From: an uncultured bacterium
Lineage (GTDB): Bacteria > Pseudomonadota > Gammaproteobacteria > Burkholderiales > Burkholderiaceae_D
Assembly (NCBI GenBank): GCA_903872555.1
Contig: CAIQLE010000358.1
Coordinates: forward strand, 1-8,209
Direction: 5' to 3'
Length of the DNA stretch: 8,209 nucleotides
The notes beneath the pieces are model-generated. The model saw nothing but the letters and a program-made list of their open reading frames with translations. It was not told the origin of the DNA and searched no databases. A program made the position numbers and the translations under genes. Shown here piece after piece: positions 1-6,671 of the stretch; the first letter of the stretch is position 1, and each line of letters starts with the position of its first letter.

Positions 1-1168
1 CTGCATCCCGTACGCCGAGCAGGGTAGGTGCAACACAGGCTGAACGCTCGTCTGCATCCAGCAAGGGCTGGGCGCTGCCATCAAACAGCACGCTGGCTTC
101 TGTCTTCAATAAAGCCAGGCCCTCCTGCACGCTGTCATATTGGGCGCGGCTGACCAGTGCACCCATCTGTGTCTCTGCATTGCGTGGATTGCCGACGCGG
201 ATCGCGGCCAGCTTGCCGGCTGCTGCTTCGGCGACTGCCTGCATGAAGGCTTTTGGTACCAGCGCACGGCGTGGCGCGGTACAGCGCTGACCGCTCTTGA
301 TCGTCATGTCACGCACCAGATTATCGACATACAGATCGAAGGCTTCGGTGCCGGGCGATGCGTCTTCACACAAGATGCTGACGTTCAGGCTGTCGGCTTC
401 GATATTGCTGCGTACAGAGTCACGTGCAATGGCCGCATGGCCGCGTATGCTTGCGGCGGTATCGGCTGAGCCTGTGAAGGACAGCACATCAAACGGTGTC
501 AGCGCGTCGAGCAGACCTGCAGAGCTGCCGCAGACGATAGAGAGTGCGCCGGGAGGCAGGATGCCCGCCTCAATCACATCGGCCACCATACGATGCGTGA
601 GCCATGCCGTCACGGTGCCTGGCTTGATGACCACGGGCACGCCCGAGAGCAAGGCCGGTGCGGCTTTTTCCCACAAGCCCCAGCTTGGGAAGTTGAAGGC
701 ATTGATGAACAGTGCCAGTCCCTTGATAGGCACCATCAGGTGCTGCGACTGGAATAACTGATCCTTGGACATGATGGCGGCTGCGCCATCAGTCAGTGAT
801 TTTGCATCACCCATGGCCGCGCCCAGCTTGGCGTAATACCCCAGAGTGAACAGGCCGCCATCGACATCGATACCTGAGTCTGCCTTGGTGGTGCCTGAGT
901 TGGCCAGTGAGATCGCGTAATAGTCGTCGCGCTTGGATTGCATCAGCTTGAGTGCTTCAGACATCATGGCCGCACGCTGTCCATAGCTCATCGCCTGCAG
1001 TGCGCGCGCGCCTTCGCTGCGTGCAAAGGCAAAGCCTTCAGCCAGACCTTCCGCAGCGCCTCCGGTGCTGGCAAGGGTTTCGCCGGTCACGGGATCAAGC
1101 AGGGTGTGAACGGGACGTGCGCCTTGCTGCCACTGGCCGCCAAGGTAGTTATTCAGAAAAGTTGTCAT
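1..1168 (-). CDS. boxD: BoxD, 3,4-dehydroadipyl-CoA semialdehyde dehydrogenase (partial, C-terminus beyond window)
   Basis: Reading the minus strand from the ATG at 1168-1166 gives 389 uninterrupted codons that run off the left edge. The protein starts MTTFLNNYLGGQW, typical of the PaaZ/BoxD branch of the aldehyde dehydrogenase superfamily. Visible catalytic features are the FNFPSWG segment with Asn159 (oxyanion hole), VVIKPG at 179-184, FTGS at 231-234, a general-base candidate Glu257 (NIEADS) and the nucleophile Cys296 in SGQRCTAPRR. Family knowledge: BoxD oxidises the ring-opened semialdehyde made by BoxC to 3,4-dehydroadipyl-CoA with NADP+ in the cytoplasm. It lies divergent to boxR, as expected for a box cluster. 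No purine-rich Shine-Dalgarno precedes the ATG (the upstream bases read ACACCACCTT). The alternative is full-length PaaZ, which carries a C-terminal MaoC-like hydratase domain; the truncation hides that region, but adjacency to boxR favours BoxD. Confidence 0.9.
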   Translation of the reverse strand, partial: MTTFLNNYLGGQWQQGARPVHTLLDPVTGETLASTGGAAEGLAEGFAFARSEGARALQAMSYGQRAAMMSEALKLMQSKRDDYYAISLANSGTTKADSGIDVDGGLFTLGYYAKLGAAMGDAKSLTDGAAAIMSKDQLFQSQHLMVPIKGLALFINAFNFPSWGLWEKAAPALLSGVPVVIKPGTVTAWLTHRMVADVIEAGILPPGALSIVCGSSAGLLDALTPFDVLSFTGSADTAASIRGHAAIARDSVRSNIEADSLNVSILCEDASPGTEAFDLYVDNLVRDMTIKSGQRCTAPRRALVPKAFMQAVAEAAAGKLAAIRVGNPRNAETQMGALVSRAQYDSVQEGLALLKTEASVLFDGSAQPLLDADERSACVAPTLLGVRDA

Positions 1169-1192
1169 AAGGTGGTGTAGTGAATTTATAAT
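1162..1192 (+). promoter_or_regulatory. Candidate boxR promoter
   Basis: TTGTCA (1162-1167) and a perfect TATAAT (1187-1192) are separated by 19 bp, slightly longer than ideal. The -35 overlaps the start codon of boxD, and the -10 overlaps the candidate -10 of the divergent boxD promoter, so the two promoters would compete or be controlled together. The predicted start is near 1199, giving a leader of about 55 nt. The TATAATGC sequence recurs exactly at the boxC promoter (2236-2243). Confidence 0.45.
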
Positions 1193-1213
1193 GCATCTGC
1201 CACTGAGTTTAAA
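1185..1213 (-). promoter_or_regulatory. Candidate boxD promoter
   Basis: Read on the minus strand, TTTAAA (1213-1208) and TATAAA (1190-1185) are separated by 17 bp. They would place the start of transcription near 1178, leaving a leader of only about 10 nt before the boxD ATG. The -10 is good and the -35 is poor, as expected for a promoter that needs control or activation. This is inferred from pattern only. Confidence 0.4.
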
Positions 1214-1227
1214 TGCAATATCTTGCG
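1192..1227. promoter_or_regulatory. Candidate BoxR operator in the boxD-boxR gap
   Basis: A TGCA lies at 1192-1195, overlapping the last base of the boxR -10. A second TGCA at 1214-1217 is followed exactly 10 bp later by TGCG at 1224-1227. The TGCA-N6-TGC form matches the better pairs in front of boxC. TGCA direct repeats are, from memory, the recognition element of the related Azoarcus regulator BzdR. Autoregulation of boxR and control of boxD are inferred. Confidence 0.45.
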
Positions 1228-1254
1228 TGGGTCAAGAAACCCTAGGTTTTTACT

Positions 1255-2133
1255 ATGCCAAGCAACCGACTTCCCACTGATACTGATAAAGACCCCTTCC
1301 TTGCTACGCTGGGTGAGCGGGTCAAGCTCTTGCGCGCGCGGCGCGGGCTGACGCGCAAGACGCTGGCCAAACTGGCTGAGTTGTCGGAGCGGCATGTCGC
1401 CAATGTGGAATCAGGGGTAGGCAATGCTTCGATTCAGTTCCTGCGCCAGTTGTGTAGCGTATTGAATTGCTCGCTGGCTGAAATGACGGGGGATGAGACA
1501 GCGTCTTCGCCGGACTGGCTGATGATTCGCGAGATCTTGCGCGGACGCAGTGATGAAGAGCTGGTGAAGGCGCGCGCTGCACTGGGTGAGCTGTTTGATT
1601 CGCCGGCGAGTGAAGTGTCGCGACGTCAGCGCATTGCACTGATAGGTTTGCGCGGAGCAGGCAAGTCCAGCCTGGGCCGTTTGCTGGCGGAGCAACTGAA
1701 TTGCCCTTTCATCGAGCTGTCCAGTCAGATAGAGCTGCTGGCAGGTTGCAGCATTGCCGAAATTCATGCGCTGTACGGTCAGACGGCCTATCGGCGCTAT
1801 GAGCAGCGCGCACTGGAAGAGGTGATTCGCCTGCATACCCATGCCGTGATCGCCACGCCGGGCGGCATCGTCTCTGAACCGGCCACGTTTAATTTTCTGC
1901 TGTCGCATTGTTATACGGTGTGGCTGAAAGCCGCGCCTGAAGAGCACATGAGTCGCGTGCTGGCTCAGGGTGATCGGCGGCCGATGTCGGGCAACCGCGA
2001 AGCGATGGAAGATCTGAAGCGCATTCTCGAGAGCCGGGCGCAGTTTTATTCGAAAGCGGATAAGACTTTTGACACCAGCGATATGTCGGCCGAGCAGGCC
2101 TTTTCGAGATTATTCGAGCAAGTCAGCCGTTAA
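1255..2133 (+). CDS. boxR: BoxR, transcriptional regulator of the box cluster (XRE helix-turn-helix fused to shikimate-kinase-like domain)
   Basis: This 292-residue protein has two domains. Residues about 17-80 form an XRE/Cro-type helix-turn-helix (LGERVKLLRARRGLTRKTLA, then SERHVANVESGVGNAS). Residues about 125-290 resemble shikimate kinase: Walker A GLRGAGKSS at 131-139, FIELSSQIE at 152-160, TAYRRYE at 177-183, TPGGIV at 201-206 and the lid-like RRPMSG at 241-246. The BoxR/BzdR family binds benzoyl-CoA through this C-terminal domain and, as described in Azoarcus, represses box or bzd promoters until it is present. The shikimate-contacting Asp of true kinases (DSD in AroK) appears replaced (E154-L-S156), so a sensor role is more likely than catalysis. 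The gene lies between divergent boxD and boxC. The ATG at 1255 lacks a clear Shine-Dalgarno, but it gives the family-like N-terminus DPFLATLGERV. Confidence 0.93.
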   Translation: MPSNRLPTDTDKDPFLATLGERVKLLRARRGLTRKTLAKLAELSERHVANVESGVGNASIQFLRQLCSVLNCSLAEMTGDETASSPDWLMIREILRGRSDEELVKARAALGELFDSPASEVSRRQRIALIGLRGAGKSSLGRLLAEQLNCPFIELSSQIELLAGCSIAEIHALYGQTAYRRYEQRALEEVIRLHTHAVIATPGGIVSEPATFNFLLSHCYTVWLKAAPEEHMSRVLAQGDRRPMSGNREAMEDLKRILESRAQFYSKADKTFDTSDMSAEQAFSRLFEQVSR

Positions 2134-2197
2134 CACGGCTTGTGCTTATCGACTTGATAATCACATCATCTTTTTTTCTCCTTGTATCCCTTCGTTA

Positions 2198-2211
2198 TGC
2201 ACGGTCTTGCA
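2198..2211. promoter_or_regulatory. Candidate BoxR operator 1 upstream of boxC (TGCA-N6-TGCA)
   Basis: TGCA at 2198-2201 and TGCA at 2208-2211 are exactly 10 bp apart. The second copy abuts the -35 hexamer TTGACC at 2212-2217. It is the first of three such pairs in 76 bp. BoxR as the bound protein is inferred from the neighbouring gene and from the known TGCA preference of BzdR. Confidence 0.55.
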
Positions 2212-2241
2212 TTGACCCTGAGTTCATTGATGCAATATAAT
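2212..2241 (+). promoter_or_regulatory. Promoter of the boxCBA-paaH operon
   Basis: TTGACC (2212-2217) and a perfect TATAAT (2236-2241) are 18 bp apart, a near-consensus sigma70 promoter. Transcription should start near 2248, giving a leader of about 38 nt before the boxC ATG. The position rules out the upstream in-frame TTG at 2244 as a start. Such a strong promoter overlapped by operators fits control by repression. Confidence 0.75.
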
Positions 2242-2244
2242 GCT
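2231..2244. promoter_or_regulatory. Candidate BoxR operator 2 over the boxC -10 (TGCA-N6-TGCT)
   Basis: TGCA at 2231-2234 and TGCT at 2241-2244 bracket the TATAAT hexamer, again with a 10-bp period. A protein bound here would block RNA polymerase directly. The second half-site departs from TGCA by one base. Confidence 0.5.
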
Positions 2245-2259
2245 TGAACCATAAAAAAA

Positions 2260-2273
2260 TGCACCATATTGCA
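2260..2273. promoter_or_regulatory. Candidate BoxR operator 3 in the boxC leader (TGCA-N6-TGCA)
   Basis: TGCA at 2260-2263 and TGCA at 2270-2273 are 10 bp apart, lying after the predicted transcription start and ending four bases before the Shine-Dalgarno. This third pair is centred 29 bp from operator 2, and operators 1 and 2 are 33 bp apart, close to three helical turns in each case. Confidence 0.5.
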
Positions 2274-2276
2274 ATT

Positions 2277-2281
2277 AGGAG
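2277..2281 (+). promoter_or_regulatory. boxC ribosome binding site (decides the start)
   Basis: AGGAG ends 4 bases before the ATG at 2286 and is the best Shine-Dalgarno in the window. It selects MSAPFVVNYE as the N-terminus rather than the in-frame TTG at 2244, which lies upstream of the predicted transcription start. Confidence 0.8.
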
Positions 2282-2285
2282 ACCT

Positions 2286-3944
2286 ATGAGCGCCCCCTTT
2301 GTCGTTAATTACGAGACTTCCCCGGAAAAATACCGCCACTGGACTCTGGCGGCTGAGGGTGTGGTTGCCACCCTGACGATGAAGGTGGATGAAGAGGCTG
2401 GTTTGCGCGAGGGCTATAAGCTCAAGCTGAACTCTTATGATCTGGGTGTGGATATTGAACTGAATGACGCAGTTCAGCGCATACGTTTTGAGCATCCCGA
2501 AGTTCGCACGGTGGTGATTACCGGAGGTCGTGAGCGCATCTTTTGTTCGGGCGCGAATATTTTCATGCTGGGTAAATCGACCCATGCATGGAAGGTCAAT
2601 TTCTGTAAATTCACGAATGAAACCCGCAATGGTTTTGAAGACTCCAGCCAGCATTCAGGCCTGAAATTTCTGGCGGCTGTGAATGGTGCCTGCGCTGGCG
2701 GTGGCTATGAGCTGGCAGCTGCCTGTGATGAAATTTTGCTGGTAGATGATCGTTCTTCAGCGGTTAGCCTGCCAGAGGTTCCACTGCTGGGCGTGTTGCC
2801 GGGTACGGGCGGTCTGACGCGTCTGACAGACAAGCGCAAAGTGCGTCACGATCATGCAGATATTTTTTGCACGACTTCGGAAGGTGTGCGTGGTCAGCGT
2901 GCCAAAGACTGGAAACTGGTGGATGAGATTGCCAAGCCAGCCGTGTTCCAGCAGGCAGTGCATGAGCGTGCGCTTGCGCTGGCGGCGCTGAGCGATCGTC
3001 CGGCCGATGGCAAGGGTGTGAAGCTGACGCCACTGTCGCGTGAGATCACGGCAGATGCTATTCAATATGAATTCGTTGCGGTGACAATAGACAGACAGTC
3101 ACGTACGGCGACGTTGACAGTCAAAGCACCAAGTAAGTCACAAGCTACAGATATCGCAGGCATTGAAGCGGCCGGTGTGCACTGGTGGCCTTTGCAAATG
3201 ACGCGTGAACTGGATGATGCGATATTGCATCTGCGTACGAATGAAATCGATATCGGCACCTGGTTGCTGAAGACGAGCGGTGATGCAGAAAAAGTGCTGG
3301 CCTGTGATGCGAGTCTGTATGCCAATCAGTCACACTGGCTAGTGCGTGAAACGACAGGCATGTTGCGCCGTACGCTGGCACGGATTGATGTGTCTTCACG
3401 CAGTCTGTTTGCCCTGATCGATGAGGGTTCCTGCTTTGCGGGCACGCTGGCTGAGCTGGCCTTTGCAGCGGACCGCAGCTACATGCTGTCCTTGCCTGAT
3501 GCGCCCGAACAGGCGCCCAAGCTAACTCTCTCCGACATGAATTTTGGACTGCTGCCCATGATTACGGGCCAGTCACGTCTGGCACGTCGCTTCTACGATG
3601 ATGAGCTTGCTCTCAGTCTGGTGCGCAAGCAGACAGGCAAGGCGATCGATGCCGATGAGGCGATGGAGTTTGGACTGATTACGTCTAATCCTGACGATAT
3701 CGACTGGGCCGACGAGGTCCGCATGGCACTCGAAGAGCGTTCCAGCATGTCGCCCGATGCACTCACCGGTCTGGAAGCCAATCTGCGTTTCAACGGACCG
3801 GAAAATATGGCAACGCGTGTCTTTGGCCGTTTGTCTGCCTGGCAGAACTGGATTTTCATTCGTCCGAATGCGGTGGGAGAGGGCGGCGCGCTGAAAGTGT
3901 ATGGCAGTGGCACCAAACCGAAATTTAATTTTGACCGGGTCTGA
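2286..3944 (+). CDS. boxC: BoxC, 2,3-epoxybenzoyl-CoA dihydrolase (benzoyl-CoA-dihydrodiol lyase)
   Basis: The protein has 552 residues, close to the roughly 555 of known BoxC, and belongs to the crotonase (enoyl-CoA hydratase) superfamily. The N-terminal crotonase fold spans about residues 25-240, with CSGANIFML at 87-95, NGACAGGGYELA at 133-144 and PEVPLLGVLPGTGG at 163-176. Glu142 and Glu164 align with the two catalytic glutamates of enoyl-CoA hydratases. The C-terminal half (about 260-552) is a diverged second crotonase-like segment (SLFALIDEGSCFAGTLAELAFAADR at about 373-397, cf. the oxyanion region; MNFGLLPMITGQSRLARRF at 418-436). Family knowledge: it adds water to 2,3-epoxybenzoyl-CoA and cleaves the ring to 3,4-didehydroadipyl-CoA semialdehyde and formate. 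It is the first gene of the operon, with AGGAG before the ATG, and it is followed by boxB after 58 bp. Confidence 0.96.
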   Translation: MSAPFVVNYETSPEKYRHWTLAAEGVVATLTMKVDEEAGLREGYKLKLNSYDLGVDIELNDAVQRIRFEHPEVRTVVITGGRERIFCSGANIFMLGKSTHAWKVNFCKFTNETRNGFEDSSQHSGLKFLAAVNGACAGGGYELAAACDEILLVDDRSSAVSLPEVPLLGVLPGTGGLTRLTDKRKVRHDHADIFCTTSEGVRGQRAKDWKLVDEIAKPAVFQQAVHERALALAALSDRPADGKGVKLTPLSREITADAIQYEFVAVTIDRQSRTATLTVKAPSKSQATDIAGIEAAGVHWWPLQMTRELDDAILHLRTNEIDIGTWLLKTSGDAEKVLACDASLYANQSHWLVRETTGMLRRTLARIDVSSRSLFALIDEGSCFAGTLAELAFAADRSYMLSLPDAPEQAPKLTLSDMNFGLLPMITGQSRLARRFYDDELALSLVRKQTGKAIDADEAMEFGLITSNPDDIDWADEVRMALEERSSMSPDALTGLEANLRFNGPENMATRVFGRLSAWQNWIFIRPNAVGEGGALKVYGSGTKPKFNFDRV

Positions 3945-4002
3945 TTGATCAGTTCGTTTATTACAGTTGATTAGCTATTCAAAAATACCAAAGAGAGAAA
4001 CC

Positions 4003-5430
4003 ATGAGCGCCATAGACTACAGCGAAAAAATTCCAAACAACGTCAATCTGTCAGAAGACCGTACCTTGCAGCGTGCGCTTGAGCACTGGCAGCCAAATTA
4101 TCTGCAATGGTGGAATGACATGGGCCCGGATGGCTCGCAAGGTTTCGACGTTTACCTGCGCACAGCGATCAACACCACGCCGGATGGCTGGGCTCAGTTT
4201 GGTCATGTGAAGATGCCTGACTATCGCTGGGGTATTTTCCTCGGAGCGCAGGAACAGGGTCGTCAGGTAAATTTCGGTGAGCACAAGGGCGAAGCAGCCT
4301 GGCAAGACGTGCCCGGCGAGCACCGCGCTAATCTGCGCCGCATCATCGTTACTCAGGGTGACACAGAGCCAGCGTCGGTAGAACAGCAGCGTCATCTGGG
4401 ACTGACAGCACCTTCACAGTATGACCTGCGCAATCTGTTCCAGATTAATGTTGAAGAAGGCCGTCATCTGTGGGCCATGGTTTATCTGCTGCATAAATAT
4501 TTTGGCCGCGATGGACGCGAGGAAGCCGAAGCGCTGTTGCACCGTAACTCGGGTGATCAGGATAATCCGCGCATTCTGGAAGCTTTCAATGAAGAGACGC
4601 CAGACTGGCTGGCTTTCTACATGTTCACTTACTTTACTGACCGTGATGGCAAGTTCCAGTTGTGCGCCCTGGCGGAATCCGGTTTTGATCCGCTCGCACG
4701 TACCTGCCGCTTTATGCTGACGGAAGAAGCGCATCACATGTTCGTTGGTGAGTCCGGTATTTCACGCACCATACAGCGCACCTGCCAGATCATGAAAGAG
4801 CATGGTGTTGAAGATCCTGCGCAAGTTCGTGCATTGGGCGTGATTGATCTGCCTACGCTGCAGCGTTATCTGAATTTCCACTTCAGCGTGACCATCGATT
4901 TGTTTGGTGCTGATCAGTCGTCGAATGCAGCCACTTTTTATAGCTCGGGTCTGAAGGGCCGTTATGAAGAGACCAAGCGCGATGATGATCATCTGCTCAA
5001 AGGCGATGCTTACAAAATTCTGGAAGTGTCGGGCGACAAGCTGGTGGAACGTGAAGTACCTTTGCTGAATTCGCTGAATGAAGTACTGCGTGATGATTAC
5101 ATCAAAGATTCCGTTGCCGGTATCGGCCGCTGGAACAAAGTGATAGAGAAAGCGGGTCTGGCTTTCCGTCTGCAGGCACCACACAAGGCGTTCAATCGCC
5201 ATATCGGTACTTTCGCAGGCATACGTGTCTCCCCTGATGGTCGCGTGATTTCGGAAGCAGAATGGCAGGCGAATGTACGCAACTGGTTGCCGACAGAAGA
5301 AGACCGTGCCTACGTAGCTTCGCTGATGGGTCGCGTGATTGAGCCGGGCAAAATGGCCAACTGGATTGCGCCTCCACCGGTGGGCATCAACCGTCAGCCG
5401 GTTGATTTCGACTACGTTCGTTTTAACTAA
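4003..5430 (+). CDS. boxB: BoxB, benzoyl-CoA 2,3-epoxidase oxygenase subunit
   Basis: The protein has 475 residues, against about 473 for characterised BoxB. It is a ferritin-like class I diiron oxygenase. All six expected iron ligands can be placed: Glu122, Glu152 and His155 (VEEGRH), Asp213 (YFTDRDG), Glu242 and His245 (TEEAHH). They sit at a constant +2 offset from the ligand numbers I recall for the Azoarcus evansii structure. BoxB takes electrons from BoxA and, with O2, converts benzoyl-CoA to the non-aromatic 2,3-epoxide in the cytoplasm. The ATG at 4003 follows a purine-rich AAGAGAG (3991-3997) at good spacing. An in-frame TTG at 3967 lacks such a site and would add a low-complexity extension (MISYSKIPKRET), so I reject it. 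It is in an operon with boxC upstream and boxA 5 bp downstream. Confidence 0.97.
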   Translation: MSAIDYSEKIPNNVNLSEDRTLQRALEHWQPNYLQWWNDMGPDGSQGFDVYLRTAINTTPDGWAQFGHVKMPDYRWGIFLGAQEQGRQVNFGEHKGEAAWQDVPGEHRANLRRIIVTQGDTEPASVEQQRHLGLTAPSQYDLRNLFQINVEEGRHLWAMVYLLHKYFGRDGREEAEALLHRNSGDQDNPRILEAFNEETPDWLAFYMFTYFTDRDGKFQLCALAESGFDPLARTCRFMLTEEAHHMFVGESGISRTIQRTCQIMKEHGVEDPAQVRALGVIDLPTLQRYLNFHFSVTIDLFGADQSSNAATFYSSGLKGRYEETKRDDDHLLKGDAYKILEVSGDKLVEREVPLLNSLNEVLRDDYIKDSVAGIGRWNKVIEKAGLAFRLQAPHKAFNRHIGTFAGIRVSPDGRVISEAEWQANVRNWLPTEEDRAYVASLMGRVIEPGKMANWIAPPPVGINRQPVDFDYVRFN

Positions 5431-5435
5431 TCTGT

Positions 5436-6659
5436 ATGGGCGCATCTGAAGCTGAGGTGCTGATTCGTCAGCACCTGATCGACCCCGAGGTTTGCATACG
5501 TTGCAATACCTGTGAGGATACTTGCCCGATCGATGCGATCACGCATGATGATCGCAACTACGTGGTGGATCCGGCGATATGCAATGGCTGCAATGCCTGT
5601 GTGCCGCCTTGTCCTACGGGATCGATAGATCACTGGCGCACGGTACCCAAAGCAACTGCCTACAGCGTCGTCGAGCAATTCACCTGGGACGAACTGCCAC
5701 AACAGCAAGAGCTTGCTGTGGGTGCGGTCGTGCTAGCGGATGAGGAAACGCCGCCCCAGCACAATGCTGCGGTGTCTGCCAGCTCTGTGAAGGCCCCCGG
5801 TTCAGCACTGCGCCCGAGTCTGCATTTGTATGACATTAAAAAACCAATTACAGCGACTGTCGTCGGTAACTACAGGTTGACGGAGTCAGATGCTGAGAGT
5901 GATATACGTCACATCGTGCTGGATTTCGGACAGCAGGCCTTTCCGGTACTGGAAGGTCAGTCCATAGGGGTCATTCCGCCGGGTACGGATGCCTCAGGTA
6001 AGCCGCATTATCTGCGCATGTACTCGGTGGCTAGTCCGCGTGATGGTGAAAGACCGGGTTATAACAATCTTGCGCTCACCGTGAAACGTGTGGTGTCAGA
6101 TCATGATGGTCAGGCAGTCCTGGGCGTGGCTTCCAACTACCTGTGTGATTTGCCTAAGGGCGCGACGGTGCAAGTCACGGGGCCTTTTGGTGAAAATTTC
6201 TTAATGCCGAATCATCCGGGTTCGAATCTCCTGATGATCTGTACCGGAACCGGTGCAGCGCCTATGCGCGCTATGACAGAATACCGTCGCAGATTACTGG
6301 CACAGGGCAAACCGGTGGATGGCAAGCTGATGCTGTTCTTCGGCGCGCGCAAACAGGGCGAGCTGCCTTACTTTGGCCCCTTGCTGAAACTGCCGGCCAG
6401 CTTCATAGAAACTCACTTTGCTTTTTCGCGCGCTGATGGTGAGCCTAAGACCTATGTGCAAGATAAGTTGCGTGCGGCAGCGCCTGCTGTGGCTGAGCTT
6501 CTGAAGGGCGATACCTATCTTTATGTCTGCGGTTTGAAAGGCATGGAAACAGGTGTGATGGAAGCATTGCGCGATATCTGCAGGGCTGCGGATATTGACT
6601 GGACTGAACTGCATGCCCGTATGGTGAGCGAAGCGCGCTTCCATGTTGAGACTTACTAA
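5436..6659 (+). CDS. boxA: BoxA, benzoyl-CoA 2,3-epoxidase reductase subunit
   Basis: The protein has 407 residues. The N-terminus is a ferredoxin with two [4Fe-4S] motifs: Cys20, 23, 26, 30 ([12 protein letters not shown]) and Cys49, 52, 55, 59 ([12 protein letters not shown]). A variable linker, rich in Ala, Glu and Pro, covers about 80-130. A ferredoxin-NADP+ reductase module follows, with the FAD motif RMYS at 194-197, the NADPH-binding GTGAAPMRA at 271-279, YVCGLKGM at 363-370 and a C-terminal aromatic Tyr407. It passes electrons from NADPH to BoxB. The start lies 5 bp after the boxB stop and has no Shine-Dalgarno, so translation is probably coupled to boxB. A GTG at 5457 is a poorer alternative because known BoxA proteins extend further upstream. 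Confidence 0.96.
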   Translation: MGASEAEVLIRQHLIDPEVCIRCNTCEDTCPIDAITHDDRNYVVDPAICNGCNACVPPCPTGSIDHWRTVPKATAYSVVEQFTWDELPQQQELAVGAVVLADEETPPQHNAAVSASSVKAPGSALRPSLHLYDIKKPITATVVGNYRLTESDAESDIRHIVLDFGQQAFPVLEGQSIGVIPPGTDASGKPHYLRMYSVASPRDGERPGYNNLALTVKRVVSDHDGQAVLGVASNYLCDLPKGATVQVTGPFGENFLMPNHPGSNLLMICTGTGAAPMRAMTEYRRRLLAQGKPVDGKLMLFFGARKQGELPYFGPLLKLPASFIETHFAFSRADGEPKTYVQDKLRAAAPAVAELLKGDTYLYVCGLKGMETGVMEALRDICRAADIDWTELHARMVSEARFHVETY

Positions 6660-6671
6660 GAACTGATTTTC

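Noticed and set aside
140..761. Plus-strand open frames at 140-469 and 297-761
   Set aside because: The minus strand here encodes BoxD with its catalytic Glu257 and Cys296 intact. The plus-strand frames are shadows without family features.
1411..1947. Minus-strand open frame of 178 codons opposite boxR
   Set aside because: It is antisense to boxR with no recognisable domain, and its composition is as expected from the mirrored reading of boxR.
2146..2177. TTATC/GATAA stem (2146-2150, 2156-2160) with a T run at 2171-2177, as a boxR terminator
   Set aside because: The stem is only 5 bp, AT-rich, and separated from the T run by 10 bases. It is too weak to call a terminator.
2244..2285. TTG at 2244 as the boxC start
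   Set aside because: It overlaps operator 2, lies upstream of the predicted transcription start, and the ATG at 2286 has a clear AGGAG and gives the family N-terminus.
4762..5445. Long minus-strand open frame of 227 codons opposite boxB
   Set aside because: It lies wholly antisense to a confidently identified boxB, the product resembles no family I know, and no ribosome binding site or promoter supports it. It is a codon-bias shadow.
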